Source of the DNA: Alteromonas sp. KC3
Lineage (GTDB): Bacteria > Pseudomonadota > Gammaproteobacteria > Enterobacterales > Alteromonadaceae
NCBI RefSeq assembly: GCF_016756315.1
Contig: NZ_AP024235.1
Span: forward strand, 1,178,001-1,242,000
Length of the DNA: 64,000 bases
Direction: 5' to 3'
Position 1 is the first letter of the stretch. Each line of letters opens with the position of its first letter. Shown here piece after piece: positions 56,510 to 64,000 of this stretch. The position numbers were made by a program, and so were the translations under genes. Below the pieces are notes generated by a model. That model saw only the letters and a list, made by a program, of their open reading frames with translations, ran no database searches and was not told the DNA's origin.

Positions 56510-56526
56510 TTCCGCGCATTAGCGAA

Positions 56527-56555
56527 AGAAAAGCCTCCTTATGGAGGCTTTTTTA
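56527..56555 (+). terminator. Terminator of the TonB operon
   Basis: AAAAGCCTCC, loop TTAT, GGAGGCTTTTTT. Confidence 0.92.
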
Positions 56556-56657
56556 TTGCTTTCAATTTAGTGAAAAATTCGGTGAGAGTAGCATTTTATC
56601 CACCGTAAAGCGTGTTGGTACAACGCAGTGCAAGCCATTACCATTCAGTCGTCTAGG

Positions 56658-58823
56658 CTACATAAATAACAGCCTTATTTCTTCGCGCAGTATACGTGTA
56701 ATGTCTTTGATGCCATTGGCGTTAAGTTGTCTCTTAAGTTGCGCTATGTTGATTTCATGACTACTCATTGCAGTGAGCACATCATTGTTATTTAAATAGC
56801 GTAAAGACCCTTTTTTCTTCTGGTTAATGGCATGACCAAAGAATGCGTTTCCGTTGTCTTTGAGTGCAGCAAAGAGAAGTGTGAGTATTCGCCATACATC
56901 ATCAAGAGGGCGGCTCCCAGCAACAAAATGCTGTAGTTTTTTCATTAATATAGCCTGAATCTCCTCGGGTACTGTTGCTATATCAATTCTATCTTTTTGC
57001 CATTTAAATAAACTCATCAAGAGCTTTAGTGATTGGTTGGCCGCTTCAGTCATGGCACAAAAGGCTAACGCACTCGTTTCTCCGCTTGCTTTGTTCGGTT
57101 TTCTCCCTTTATCGACAATGCTAAAGCCATTATTAGTCCAAAAACTGTCTAGGGCAGTGGTGGTTCCGTACGATGTTGTCAGTGCATCAATAGCGTGTTG
57201 ATTTGCGCAGCTTTTTATTTCGCTTAGTAAAAAAGAACCATACCCCTTGCTTTGCAAGGCGGGGGACACGGCGATGCGGTTTATACGCCAGTATTTTAAT
57301 GTAGCTAAGGAAGCATCTGCGGCCAACAAGGCCAGTCTCTGGGCGCTCAAGTGCCCTTTAGGTCTGCGCTCACCAGTAGCAATTTGCTGAGCAAGTGAAG
57401 CAAATGGTTTTCCACCTTCTACGTTAATAATAGCCGCAGCAATAACGCTATTTGAGTGAGTTAACGTGGCAAGATGAATATCAGGGCTATCGACAAGACG
57501 CATCAAGTCATCTGGTGTGGTTTGATAGTGGGCTAATGTAAGCAATTGCATTACTTGGCAGAGCATATCGTCGTTTAGTGACTTAACGTCGCTCAATGTA
57601 AAGGTGGTATCGCTGATATTAACGCTGATTCGTTCACTGTATTCTTGTTGAACGTGATTGCTCCCTGATTTTTCAAACAAACATGTGTCTAATATAAATT
57701 GTTCAATTGGATCTTCATCGTACCATCGCAGTGGTGTTGTCAGTTTAATATGCTTAGGCAAGGGGGCGTTGCCTTCCGTATCTGGGCCTTTTCCTTCAGA
57801 GTCTTCTGCTTTAGAGGAAAGAAGTGTAGGCAATAGTTTTTGTACAAACCCGTTACCACTGCCTTCATAGCCTTGCAATGTAGTGCTCAAAATCCAATTT
57901 TGATGAGAGCCGATTATAGTTTTGAGTAAGGGGAGGGGAAAAGAAGCGGCTTCATCAACAATGATGAAGTCAGTATGCTGTGACAATTGAGCCGTCAGTT
58001 GTTCGTTATCAGGAGCGACCCATTTAAGTTCACCTTGGTTATAGTGAATGTGATGATTGCCAATATACGCCACGCCAAGTTGCTTAGTCGCGAATTTAAA
58101 TATTTGGGCGACGTTATCGGATAAGCTACTGGTAAGTAAAATACGCTTTCCTTGGCGCACCAATTCACTGGCAACAATCCCAAGTAGCGATGATTTTCCC
58201 CTACCGCGTGGTGCTGTAACAAGAGCACGACAAGGTTTTGATTGGTCAAATGTGGTCAATTCATTAAATCCACGCGCTTGCTCGTCAGATGCAAAAATCT
58301 GCTTATCATAGTTACAGTTATCTAGCGCGGGTATGAGAGGCTGGCGCAGTGTCGGAAGATGTAACTGTGAATCGCTGTAAATTGCTACCTCAGCATTACT
58401 CTTAAGTTTTTCCACTATGCGCGCTATATAGCTACTGTAGGTTAGCGTATAGCCGTGGGATAAAGAGGACGTTTTAACTTTGCTAGGCCATTGCTTTAGG
58501 TCGGGGCAAATCAGAACAAGGCAACCACCGTGTTTAATGGTGCCCGCTATTGCCATCATATCTCCAGCGGAAAACGATTTTTGGCAATCAAAAAATGCAA
58601 TATCACACTCAGTGCCAAGTACATGCTTTCGGGTCTTGCTATCGCCAAATTGCGCGATGGTTATTGGTTGTGGGGCTAATGCAATTAATGCTTTGCAAGA
58701 CGAATCGCAAAATGGCTCTGTACCGCTTATCACGAGTATACGTCTGTGATAACGAGGCGTAGTGCCGTGAGCGTATTCGAGAAAAGGAGTAAATAACCAA
58801 TCGGCTAATTGTTGTAACGCCAT
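56658..58823 (-). CDS. tmcA: tRNA(Met) cytidine acetyltransferase TmcA
   Basis: The 721-residue protein has the TmcA order: N-terminal DUF1726 domain, RNA-helicase-like domain with Walker A APRGRGKSSLLG (near 208) and DEAASFPLPLLKTI (Walker B), GNAT domain with RINRIAVSPALQSKGYGSFLL, and a C-terminal tRNA-binding part. It makes N4-acetylcytidine at the wobble base of elongator tRNA-Met using acetyl-CoA and ATP. It is divergent from the thioesterase gene with a 60-nt gap. Confidence 0.95.
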   Translation of the reverse strand: MALQQLADWLFTPFLEYAHGTTPRYHRRILVISGTEPFCDSSCKALIALAPQPITIAQFGDSKTRKHVLGTECDIAFFDCQKSFSAGDMMAIAGTIKHGGCLVLICPDLKQWPSKVKTSSLSHGYTLTYSSYIARIVEKLKSNAEVAIYSDSQLHLPTLRQPLIPALDNCNYDKQIFASDEQARGFNELTTFDQSKPCRALVTAPRGRGKSSLLGIVASELVRQGKRILLTSSLSDNVAQIFKFATKQLGVAYIGNHHIHYNQGELKWVAPDNEQLTAQLSQHTDFIIVDEAASFPLPLLKTIIGSHQNWILSTTLQGYEGSGNGFVQKLLPTLLSSKAEDSEGKGPDTEGNAPLPKHIKLTTPLRWYDEDPIEQFILDTCLFEKSGSNHVQQEYSERISVNISDTTFTLSDVKSLNDDMLCQVMQLLTLAHYQTTPDDLMRLVDSPDIHLATLTHSNSVIAAAIINVEGGKPFASLAQQIATGERRPKGHLSAQRLALLAADASLATLKYWRINRIAVSPALQSKGYGSFLLSEIKSCANQHAIDALTTSYGTTTALDSFWTNNGFSIVDKGRKPNKASGETSALAFCAMTEAANQSLKLLMSLFKWQKDRIDIATVPEEIQAILMKKLQHFVAGSRPLDDVWRILTLLFAALKDNGNAFFGHAINQKKKGSLRYLNNNDVLTAMSSHEINIAQLKRQLNANGIKDITRILREEIRLLFM

Positions 58824-58883
58824 GAAAGTGTTTTTTCGGTATAATTAAGTGACTATAGTAGCGATTTATTAAGAGGAATTCGA

Positions 58884-59309
58884 ATGCGCTTTCTTTCTCG
58901 GCGTTTAGTTATGCCAAATGATCTCAATTATGCCAACTCCTTATTTGGTGGCCGCGCGTTGGAATGGATTGACGAAGAAGCCGCAATTTGGGCAATTTGC
59001 CAGCTTGAAACCAACTGTTTGGTGACCAAGCATATAGGTGAAATAAGTTTTGAGTCTCCAGCATTGCAGGGGGATATTGTTGAGTTTGGGCTTGAGACAA
59101 AAGCGGTTGGTCGCACGTCTATTACCGTAAGCTGTTTGGTGCGCAATAAGGCAACGAAGAAAACAATCTGTTTTGCTGATGATATTGTGTTTGTAAAAGT
59201 AGACCCAGAAACCCGTCAGCCCACCGCGCACGGCAAAACGCTGGAAGGACTTAAAGCACAAACCGATGACGAGGTTAGAAAACTCAACCTGAATATTGAA
59301 GAAAGTTAA
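58884..59309 (+). CDS. YciA-like acyl-CoA thioesterase (hotdog fold)
   Basis: The 141-residue protein has the acyl-CoA thioesterase signature MPNDLNYANSLFGGRALEWIDEEAAIWA, with Asn/Asp and GG at the catalytic helix, and VTKHIGEISFESPALQGDIVE. It hydrolyses acyl-CoA in the cytosol; chain-length preference cannot be read. AGAGGA precedes ATG. No operon partner, since a riboswitch-controlled operon follows. Confidence 0.9.
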   Translation: MRFLSRRLVMPNDLNYANSLFGGRALEWIDEEAAIWAICQLETNCLVTKHIGEISFESPALQGDIVEFGLETKAVGRTSITVSCLVRNKATKKTICFADDIVFVKVDPETRQPTAHGKTLEGLKAQTDDEVRKLNLNIEES

Positions 59310-59358
59310 GTTTGAATAACTTAGATATTTATTAAATAGTACTTAACGTTATCTTCGC

Positions 59359-59386
59359 TTGACGGCGTTTACCCAACTGGTAGACT
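59359..59386 (+). promoter_or_regulatory. Probable promoter of the thiamine operon
   Basis: TTGACG (59359-59364) and TAGACT (59381-59386) are 16 nt apart, about 45 nt before the riboswitch aptamer. A CCAACT/AGTTGG inverted repeat covers the downstream part. Confidence 0.45.
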
Positions 59387-59430
59387 CCGCCTAGTTGGTA
59401 AGCCATACGCTTAAGTATGTACTTACATAT

Positions 59431-59517
59431 GCCAAGGGGTGTCCGTGTTTCGGTCTGAGATCCACAATGTGTGGGAACCCTTAAACCTGATCCGGATAAT
59501 ACCGGCGTAGGGATGGT
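59431..59517 (+). promoter_or_regulatory. TPP riboswitch (THI element)
   Basis: The aptamer has AGGGGTGTCCG, CTGAGA, AACCC and the conserved tail CCTGATCCGGATAATACCGG then CGTAGGGA, the THI box. It lies 70 nt before the receptor start. GATCCGG in the aptamer (59489-59495) is complementary to CCGGATC downstream (59550-59556), which itself can pair with the Shine-Dalgarno, giving a translational OFF switch with TPP. Confidence 0.95.
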
Positions 59518-59549
59518 TCACAATATAGCCTTATCACCTGCCGTTAAAG

Positions 59550-59585
59550 CCGGATCTTTTTTCTTAAAACAAGAACAAGAGATCC
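59550..59585 (+). promoter_or_regulatory. Shine-Dalgarno sequestering hairpin of the TPP riboswitch
   Basis: GGATCTTTT (59552-59560) pairs with CAAGAGATCC-side bases 59577-59585 (AAGAGATCC), hiding the AAGAG six bases before ATG 59587. The CCGGATC part of its 5' arm is the same segment that can pair with the aptamer, so the two states exclude each other. Confidence 0.6.
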
Positions 59586-59586
59586 C

Positions 59587-61668
59587 ATGTACAAATCATT
59601 TTTCACTCTTTCTTTACTCGCCAGTTCAGTGGCTGCTTATGCTCAAAATACCAATGAAGTTAGCGAGCAAGCACAAGATATCGAACGTGTTGTGGTAACG
59701 GGTGACTTTCGTCAGACTACACTTGACCAATTGAGCGCAAGCGCAACTATTTTAGGCGAAGCGCGTTTACGCAGTAGACAGCCTTCCCACATCGATAGCG
59801 TACTAAATACAGTTCCCAATGTTAACTTTGCCGCAGGTGCGTCTCGCGGTCGCTTCGTTCAAATTCGTGGAATTGGTGAGCGCAGTCAGTTTGCTGAGCC
59901 CATCAATCCGTCGGTTAGTTTTATTGTCGATGAATTTGATTTTTCTGGTCTGGCGGCAGCAGGCATTATTTTTGACACCAAACAGTTAGAAGTCTATCGC
60001 GGCCCGCAAGCTACTTTATACGGTACTGGTGCGCTAGCAGGGGCTGTAAAACTAACTAGTAATGAAGTACGCAGTAACGCGCCAAGCTATGTTGAGGCGC
60101 GCGCTGGAAACAAAGGTAGTTACCGTATTGAAGGTGCAACGGGTAACGATATTAATCAAGACTGGGGTTATCGCGTTGCGCTAGTACACAATCGCAGTGA
60201 CGGATTTGTTGAAAATACCTTTTTAAATCGCGATGACACCAATAATATTGATGAAACTGCTCTGCGCTTTGCATTGGAAGGTGAATTAGACGATACCACC
60301 ACATTGGCGGTAACTTATCGTTGGTACGACATCGACAATGGGTACGATGCATTTTCTTTAGATAATGACAACAAAACCCGTTCTGATGAGCCAGGTTTTG
60401 ACGAACATCAGACACATGCGATAAGCGCCCGCAGTACAACACGCACTGCCAAAGGCGATCTTATTCTGATTGCTACGCATGCTTCCCATAATATTGCCTA
60501 TGGCTATGACGAAGATTGGACGTTCACAGGTTTTCACCCGTGGGGCTATACATCATTTGACGCCTACTATCGCGATGTAGACACCCAAACAGGAGAAATA
60601 CGATTTGTATCCTCACCTGAAGCGGCACTATTTGATGGGAAAACTGACTGGACAGTAGGCGCGTTCTACAAAAATTCACAAGAGCAGTTATTGCGTCAGT
60701 ACACGTACCTTAGTAACGACTATGCAAGTGAGTACACGCCAACAACAACGGCTTTGTATCTTCAAACCGCAACTCAGCTACAAGATAATCTTACCTTGGT
60801 TGCGGGAATTCGCGCAGAAAACTACGATTTTGAATTTGCCGACAATAACGGGCTAACACGTGATTTCGATACCACAATGTTAGGCGGTAAGGTGGCTCTC
60901 CAATACACAATGGGTGACCATTTTTACTATGCTAGTGTGTCGCGTGGCTTCAAAGGGGCTGGATTTAACCCTGATAATCGTGTGAACGACGACCAGCGTT
61001 TCTTCGATGAAGAGTACAACTGGAACTACGAGTTAGGTGTGAAGGGGCCACTCTTAACATCAAACCTTACTGCACGCGCCGCAGTATTCTTCATGGATAG
61101 AACCGACACACAAGTTAGCGACTTTGATGTTATTACTCGTGATGATGGTACTGCTGGATTTGTTGATATTATTGATAACGCAGACTTAGGTACAAATAAA
61201 GGCGCAGAACTAGAGCTTAATTGGTTAGCCAATGATGCGTGGCAGGTCAGTGCCAGCGTGGGGTATTTAAGTGCTACATTTGAAGGTTACACCCTAGCAG
61301 ATGGCACAGAAATACAAGAGCAGCGACAAGCGCAAGCGCCTAAGTGGACTGCTAATGTATTCAGTGAGTATGCCTTTACCGATACTTTATTGTGGCGTGT
61401 TGATATGGACTTTAAGAGTGAGTACCGATTCTCTGACGGACATGATGTAACGGCACCGAGTACAGCGCTGTTTAATTCAGAAATTGTGATGCTATCAGGG
61501 AATTGGCAAACGTCTTTGTGGGTGCAAAATGCATTTGACCGTGAATATTACACCAGAGGCTTTGGTGGGTTTAGCAACGATCCACGCGACGAATATGCGT
61601 TTAACGAGCCGTACTACCAAATTGGCAATGGACGACAGTTTGGCGTAACAGCGAAATACGCTTTTTAA
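59587..61668 (+). CDS. TonB-dependent receptor, probably for thiamine
   Basis: The 693-residue outer membrane receptor has a signal peptide (FFTLSLLASSVAAYAQ), a TonB box-like IERVVVTG, a plug with FVQIRGIGERSQF and VYRGPQATLYGTGALAGAVKL, and a barrel ending RQFGVTAKYAF. The TPP riboswitch upstream and thiamine genes downstream indicate uptake of thiamine or a precursor; the sequence itself does not state the ligand. The AAGAG ribosome site lies in the switching hairpin. Confidence 0.9.
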   Translation: MYKSFFTLSLLASSVAAYAQNTNEVSEQAQDIERVVVTGDFRQTTLDQLSASATILGEARLRSRQPSHIDSVLNTVPNVNFAAGASRGRFVQIRGIGERSQFAEPINPSVSFIVDEFDFSGLAAAGIIFDTKQLEVYRGPQATLYGTGALAGAVKLTSNEVRSNAPSYVEARAGNKGSYRIEGATGNDINQDWGYRVALVHNRSDGFVENTFLNRDDTNNIDETALRFALEGELDDTTTLAVTYRWYDIDNGYDAFSLDNDNKTRSDEPGFDEHQTHAISARSTTRTAKGDLILIATHASHNIAYGYDEDWTFTGFHPWGYTSFDAYYRDVDTQTGEIRFVSSPEAALFDGKTDWTVGAFYKNSQEQLLRQYTYLSNDYASEYTPTTTALYLQTATQLQDNLTLVAGIRAENYDFEFADNNGLTRDFDTTMLGGKVALQYTMGDHFYYASVSRGFKGAGFNPDNRVNDDQRFFDEEYNWNYELGVKGPLLTSNLTARAAVFFMDRTDTQVSDFDVITRDDGTAGFVDIIDNADLGTNKGAELELNWLANDAWQVSASVGYLSATFEGYTLADGTEIQEQRQAQAPKWTANVFSEYAFTDTLLWRVDMDFKSEYRFSDGHDVTAPSTALFNSEIVMLSGNWQTSLWVQNAFDREYYTRGFGGFSNDPRDEYAFNEPYYQIGNGRQFGVTAKYAF

Positions 61669-61683
61669 TAAGAGGGTTTTGGT

Positions 61684-61947
61684 ATGCAAGTTATGGTCGA
61701 GTTGTCGTTATACCCTTTGGTAAATGAATACATTCCGCCAATTCAATCGTTCATCGATAGATTGAACAGTTACGCTGAGCTATCTGTGTCAACGAGTTCA
61801 ACGAGTACACAAGTTACCGGAGAGTATGCTGATGTAATGGGTATACTAGGTACTGAAATGCAGCGAACGCATGAAGAAGTTGGTCAGGCTATATTTGTTG
61901 CCAAATTCCTTAACTTCGACGCCATGCAGGCAAGAAAGTCATCATAA
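61684..61947 (+). CDS. YkoF-like thiamine-binding protein
   Basis: The 87-residue protein has the MTH1187/YkoF fold pattern: VELSLYPLVNEYIPPIQSFIDRLN, VSTSSTSTQVTGEYADVM and a C-terminal helix. Family members bind thiamine or hydroxymethylpyrimidine. No signal peptide, so cytosolic. It lies 15 nt after the receptor and its stop overlaps the pnuT start (TAATG). Confidence 0.85.
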   Translation: MQVMVELSLYPLVNEYIPPIQSFIDRLNSYAELSVSTSSTSTQVTGEYADVMGILGTEMQRTHEEVGQAIFVAKFLNFDAMQARKSS

Positions 61948-62591
61948 TGGGTGACTTTCTTTCAATATTTGTTGAGCAAATTACCACCACGTCACCTTTG
62001 GAATGGTGCGCGGTGGTATTGGCCATGGCCTATGTGTTTTTGGCAGCCAAGCAAAGTAGTTGGTGCTGGCTGTGTGCATTTATTAGCACAGCGATTTACA
62101 CGTGGTTATTTTGGCAAGTTACTTTACCGTTTCAGGCCGCGTTAAACTTTTTCTATATGGTGATGGCGGGGTATGGTTATTATCAATGGTCAAAAGGTGG
62201 TCAAAATGGCGAGGCAAAACCCATTCGCTTTTGGCCGTGGTGGGTGCACGCTATCATCGTCCCTACTATGCTCTGTGCTGCTTGGGTAATGTCTGAAGTC
62301 GCCACGTCTCAGTTTAACAGTGAACATCTTCTTTTAGATGCAAGTATTAATTTACTGAGTGTGATTACCACGTTTATGGTGGCACACAAAATACTGCAAA
62401 ATTGGGTATACTGGTTCTTTATTAACATTGCGTCTGCTTATTTGTATTTACAGGTAGGTTATGCACTTTCTGCTTGCTTGTTTTTGGGCTATGTTGGGTT
62501 TTCCGTTTTCGGCTATGTCCAATGGCGAGTAGAGTATAAGGAGCAACGTGGACACATCGACTATTCTGGCGCAGCTTCACAACGCATTTAA
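61947..62591 (+). CDS. pnuT: PnuT-type thiamine transporter (PnuC family)
   Basis: The 214-residue protein has about seven membrane segments with the PnuC-family features WCAVVLAMAYVFLAAKQSSWCW, NFFYMVMAGYGYYQWSKGG and VYWFFINIASAYLYL. Family members carry nicotinamide riboside or thiamine; the riboswitch and neighbours favour thiamine. It overlaps the kinase gene by 44 nt. Confidence 0.9.
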   Translation: MGDFLSIFVEQITTTSPLEWCAVVLAMAYVFLAAKQSSWCWLCAFISTAIYTWLFWQVTLPFQAALNFFYMVMAGYGYYQWSKGGQNGEAKPIRFWPWWVHAIIVPTMLCAAWVMSEVATSQFNSEHLLLDASINLLSVITTFMVAHKILQNWVYWFFINIASAYLYLQVGYALSACLFLGYVGFSVFGYVQWRVEYKEQRGHIDYSGAASQRI

Positions 62592-63357
62592 CTTAAGCAG
62601 CGACGTGGTTCTCTCGCGTCATCCATCTGGTGCGGTAAATCATGTTTATCGTCTGCAAGACAAAACGCAACACATTGACTACGCAGTAAAGTGGTTAGGT
62701 GATGACAATTTTAGTGGCGTTAACCGCACGCATCAGTTTGTGTTACAACAACAGCTGTGCCAAGTAGATATTGCGCCAAAGCCCATTTGGTTGAGCGACG
62801 ATGAGCGTATTTGGGTAGAGTATTGGCATCCAAATACGCGATTGGCTCAGCGCAACCCTGAAACTCTGGCAAATGTGTTGGCGCGTATTCATCAGCTACC
62901 TGTTACCGCACGTCCGTTAAACCTTGCCGCCAGATGGCAGCACTACTTGCACGTTGCAAGTTTGTCTGAGGGCGATGCGTTGTATGACCGAGCAACGGCA
63001 CTTAGAAGCGCAGTTTTGCGTAGTGAGCAGGTCGATGAAGACCTGGTGTTGTGTCACAACGATTTGTTATACAGTCACGTATTGTGTCGAGAAGGCAATA
63101 CGCCGGTGGTTATCGATTGGGAATATTCAGCGATGGGTAACCGTTATTTTGATTTGGCTAGCTGTTGTTTGATTAACGAGCTCGACGATGCAACGAGTAA
63201 TAAGCTTGTCAGTTGCTATGCGGATATCCTTTCTATTTCACACGGTGAAGCAAAGGAAAAATTTAGTCTTCACAAAGACATTGTTAGCACAACCAATGCA
63301 CTTTGGTTCGAGGCGCTTTCTGAATCAACACCGAATGAGCTGCTAGCCGAAATCTAA
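62548..63357 (+). CDS. Choline/thiamine kinase-like protein (APH fold)
   Basis: The 269-residue protein starts at GTG with AAGGAG six bases upstream, inside the pnuT 3' end. Kinase motifs are VLCHNDLLYSHVL (catalytic Asp in HND) and VVIDWEYSAMGNRYFDLAS (metal-binding DWE). The residue after the catalytic loop that is usually Asn reads His. It probably phosphorylates imported thiamine, trapping it, by its place in the operon; choline or other kinase activity cannot be excluded. Confidence 0.8.
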   Translation: MDTSTILAQLHNAFNLSSDVVLSRHPSGAVNHVYRLQDKTQHIDYAVKWLGDDNFSGVNRTHQFVLQQQLCQVDIAPKPIWLSDDERIWVEYWHPNTRLAQRNPETLANVLARIHQLPVTARPLNLAARWQHYLHVASLSEGDALYDRATALRSAVLRSEQVDEDLVLCHNDLLYSHVLCREGNTPVVIDWEYSAMGNRYFDLASCCLINELDDATSNKLVSCYADILSISHGEAKEKFSLHKDIVSTTNALWFEALSESTPNELLAEI

Positions 63358-63461
63358 TGGCATGTTTACACCATTTATTTTCCAATTGGCGTGAATTAGT
63401 CTGAAAAAACATCGCATTGCATGTTAATTGAGCATGTGATGCGTTAGGGCGACAAAAAGGC
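63358..63461. other. Intergenic region before tRNA-Trp
   Basis: No gene or clear terminator of the thiamine operon seen; the tRNA promoter follows. Confidence 0.3.
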
Positions 63462-63489
63462 TTTACCTTTTAGATGTCATCCGTATAAT
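63462..63489 (+). promoter_or_regulatory. Promoter of tRNA-Trp
   Basis: TTTACC (63462-63467) and perfect TATAAT (63484-63489) are 16 nt apart, with a GC-rich discriminator. Confidence 0.75.
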
Positions 63490-63501
63490 GCACAGCGCGC
63501 T

Positions 63502-63578
63502 AGGGGTGTAGTTCGAATTGGTAGAACAGCGGTCTCCAAAACCGATGGTTGGGGGTTCGAGTCCCTCCACCCCTGCCA
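63502..63578 (+). tRNA. tRNA-Trp(CCA)
   Basis: 77 nt with acceptor AGGGGTG/CACCCCT, discriminator G, encoded CCA, anticodon CCA in CTCCAAA and T-loop TTCGAGT. The usual neighbours secE-nusG are not here. Confidence 0.97.
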
Positions 63579-63794
63579 CTTTTCCCTATTGTCGTTTCTA
63601 GGCAAACATCTACCAAAAGCATATTTAGTATCTTCACTGTCACTTTAATCAAACAACAGTTCTGGCATTACATCGTCGGATGTCTGCAGCGTCGACAGTT
63701 AAAAAACGGTAGACTTATCATTCGGGCTAAAGCTATTTAATGTCAGCAAAACATCACGTAAACTTACAGGTCTTAACTTACTAGCGTGAAATCT

Positions 63795-64000
63795 ATGTCA
63801 CTGTCTCCTTATCAACAAGCTATTTTACAAGAGATGGGCATTCCAGTTTGGGTGCCGAAAGCTGTATATGAAGCAAAGCTTGAAGAAACAGGGGCCCGTG
63901 CAACTGATAGCTCTACCAATGCTCATCACTCTGCAATGCCTGCACAAAGCAAACCGATAACACAAGAGCAAAAACAGTCAAGGCTGGCTCAGTTACGCGC
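63795..64000 (+). CDS. holD: Probable DNA polymerase III psi subunit, N-terminal part (truncated by window edge)
   Basis: 68 codons are visible from ATG at 63795 (a GTG nine bases earlier is possible), open to the window end. The start SLSPYQQAILQEMGIPVWVPK resembles the HolD N-terminus, where a short LxxMGIxxW motif binds the chi subunit; a Gln/Ser/Ala-rich linker follows. The assignment is tentative because the conserved C-terminal domain is outside the window. Confidence 0.5.
   Translation, partial: MSLSPYQQAILQEMGIPVWVPKAVYEAKLEETGARATDSSTNAHHSAMPAQSKPITQEQKQSRLAQLR

Noticed and set aside
63549..63740. Plus-strand frame starting inside tRNA-Trp
   Set aside because: It begins in the tRNA T-arm and shows no family features.

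Overview
The window looks like chromosomal DNA of a marine gammaproteobacterium of the Alteromonas/Alteromonadales type. The evidence is moderate GC, four TonB-dependent-transport loci, a DUF3450/TtpC/ExbB/ExbD/TonB operon, and gene orders shared with Escherichia coli (recX-alaS-csrA-tRNA-Ser-tRNA-Arg, and pspF-sapABCDF next to pspABC). I see no prophage, insertion sequence, CRISPR array or plasmid function. It is a core-genome stretch with accessory uptake modules.

Layout. 1-7176 (+): 3' part of metH, a DUF938 methyltransferase, a DUF898 membrane protein paired with an M48 protease, and a Cache chemoreceptor. 7197-11505: metR and an OxyR-like LysR gene (-), divergent from a beta-carbonic anhydrase/SulP operon (+). 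11689-14805: a TonB-dependent receptor broken by a 1-nt frameshift, followed by a BetI-type repressor; a palindrome that could be the BetI site lies upstream of the receptor. 14900-18200 (-): FemAB-like protein and M13 peptidase. 18319-22610 (+): recX, alaS, csrA, tRNA-Ser(GCU) and two tRNA-Arg(ACG), then a duplicated tRNA tail/terminator around a five-hairpin element. 23100-26329: oadGAB sodium pump. 26454-34646: sapFDCBA and pspF (-), divergent from pspABC (+) with a sigma-54 promoter. 34841-43113: amino-acid catabolism (phhA, tyrR, FAH-family hydrolase, maiA, an Lrp regulator with leucine dehydrogenase, kynA) with the SRP RNA and a ComFB gene between them. 43252-56509: two DUF547 paralogues, a large TonB receptor, a TPR/2-oxoglutarate oxygenase and a six-gene TonB energy-transduction operon. 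56658-59309: tmcA (-) and an acyl-CoA thioesterase. 59431-63357: a TPP-riboswitch thiamine-salvage operon (outer-membrane receptor, YkoF-like protein, PnuT, kinase). 63502-64000: tRNA-Trp and the start of a probable holD.

How the parts work together. The thiamine operon covers a whole route: outer membrane receptor, periplasmic or cytosolic binding protein, inner membrane PnuT and a trapping kinase. Its riboswitch leader can form a TPP-OFF translational switch. The TonB/ExbB/ExbD operon could energise all the receptors seen here. TyrR-box-like sequences precede phhA, tyrR and the FAH-family gene, which makes 34.7-39.4 kb a probable TyrR regulon. pspF runs directly into sapA, so the phage-shock activator and the Sap transporter are probably co-expressed.

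The least ordinary points are the OxyR-like regulator that has His in place of the peroxidatic Cys, the BetI/receptor pair, the tRNA-flanking hairpin element, the SapD ATPase lacking the catalytic Glu, and the TPR-oxygenase between a TonB receptor and its energy complex.
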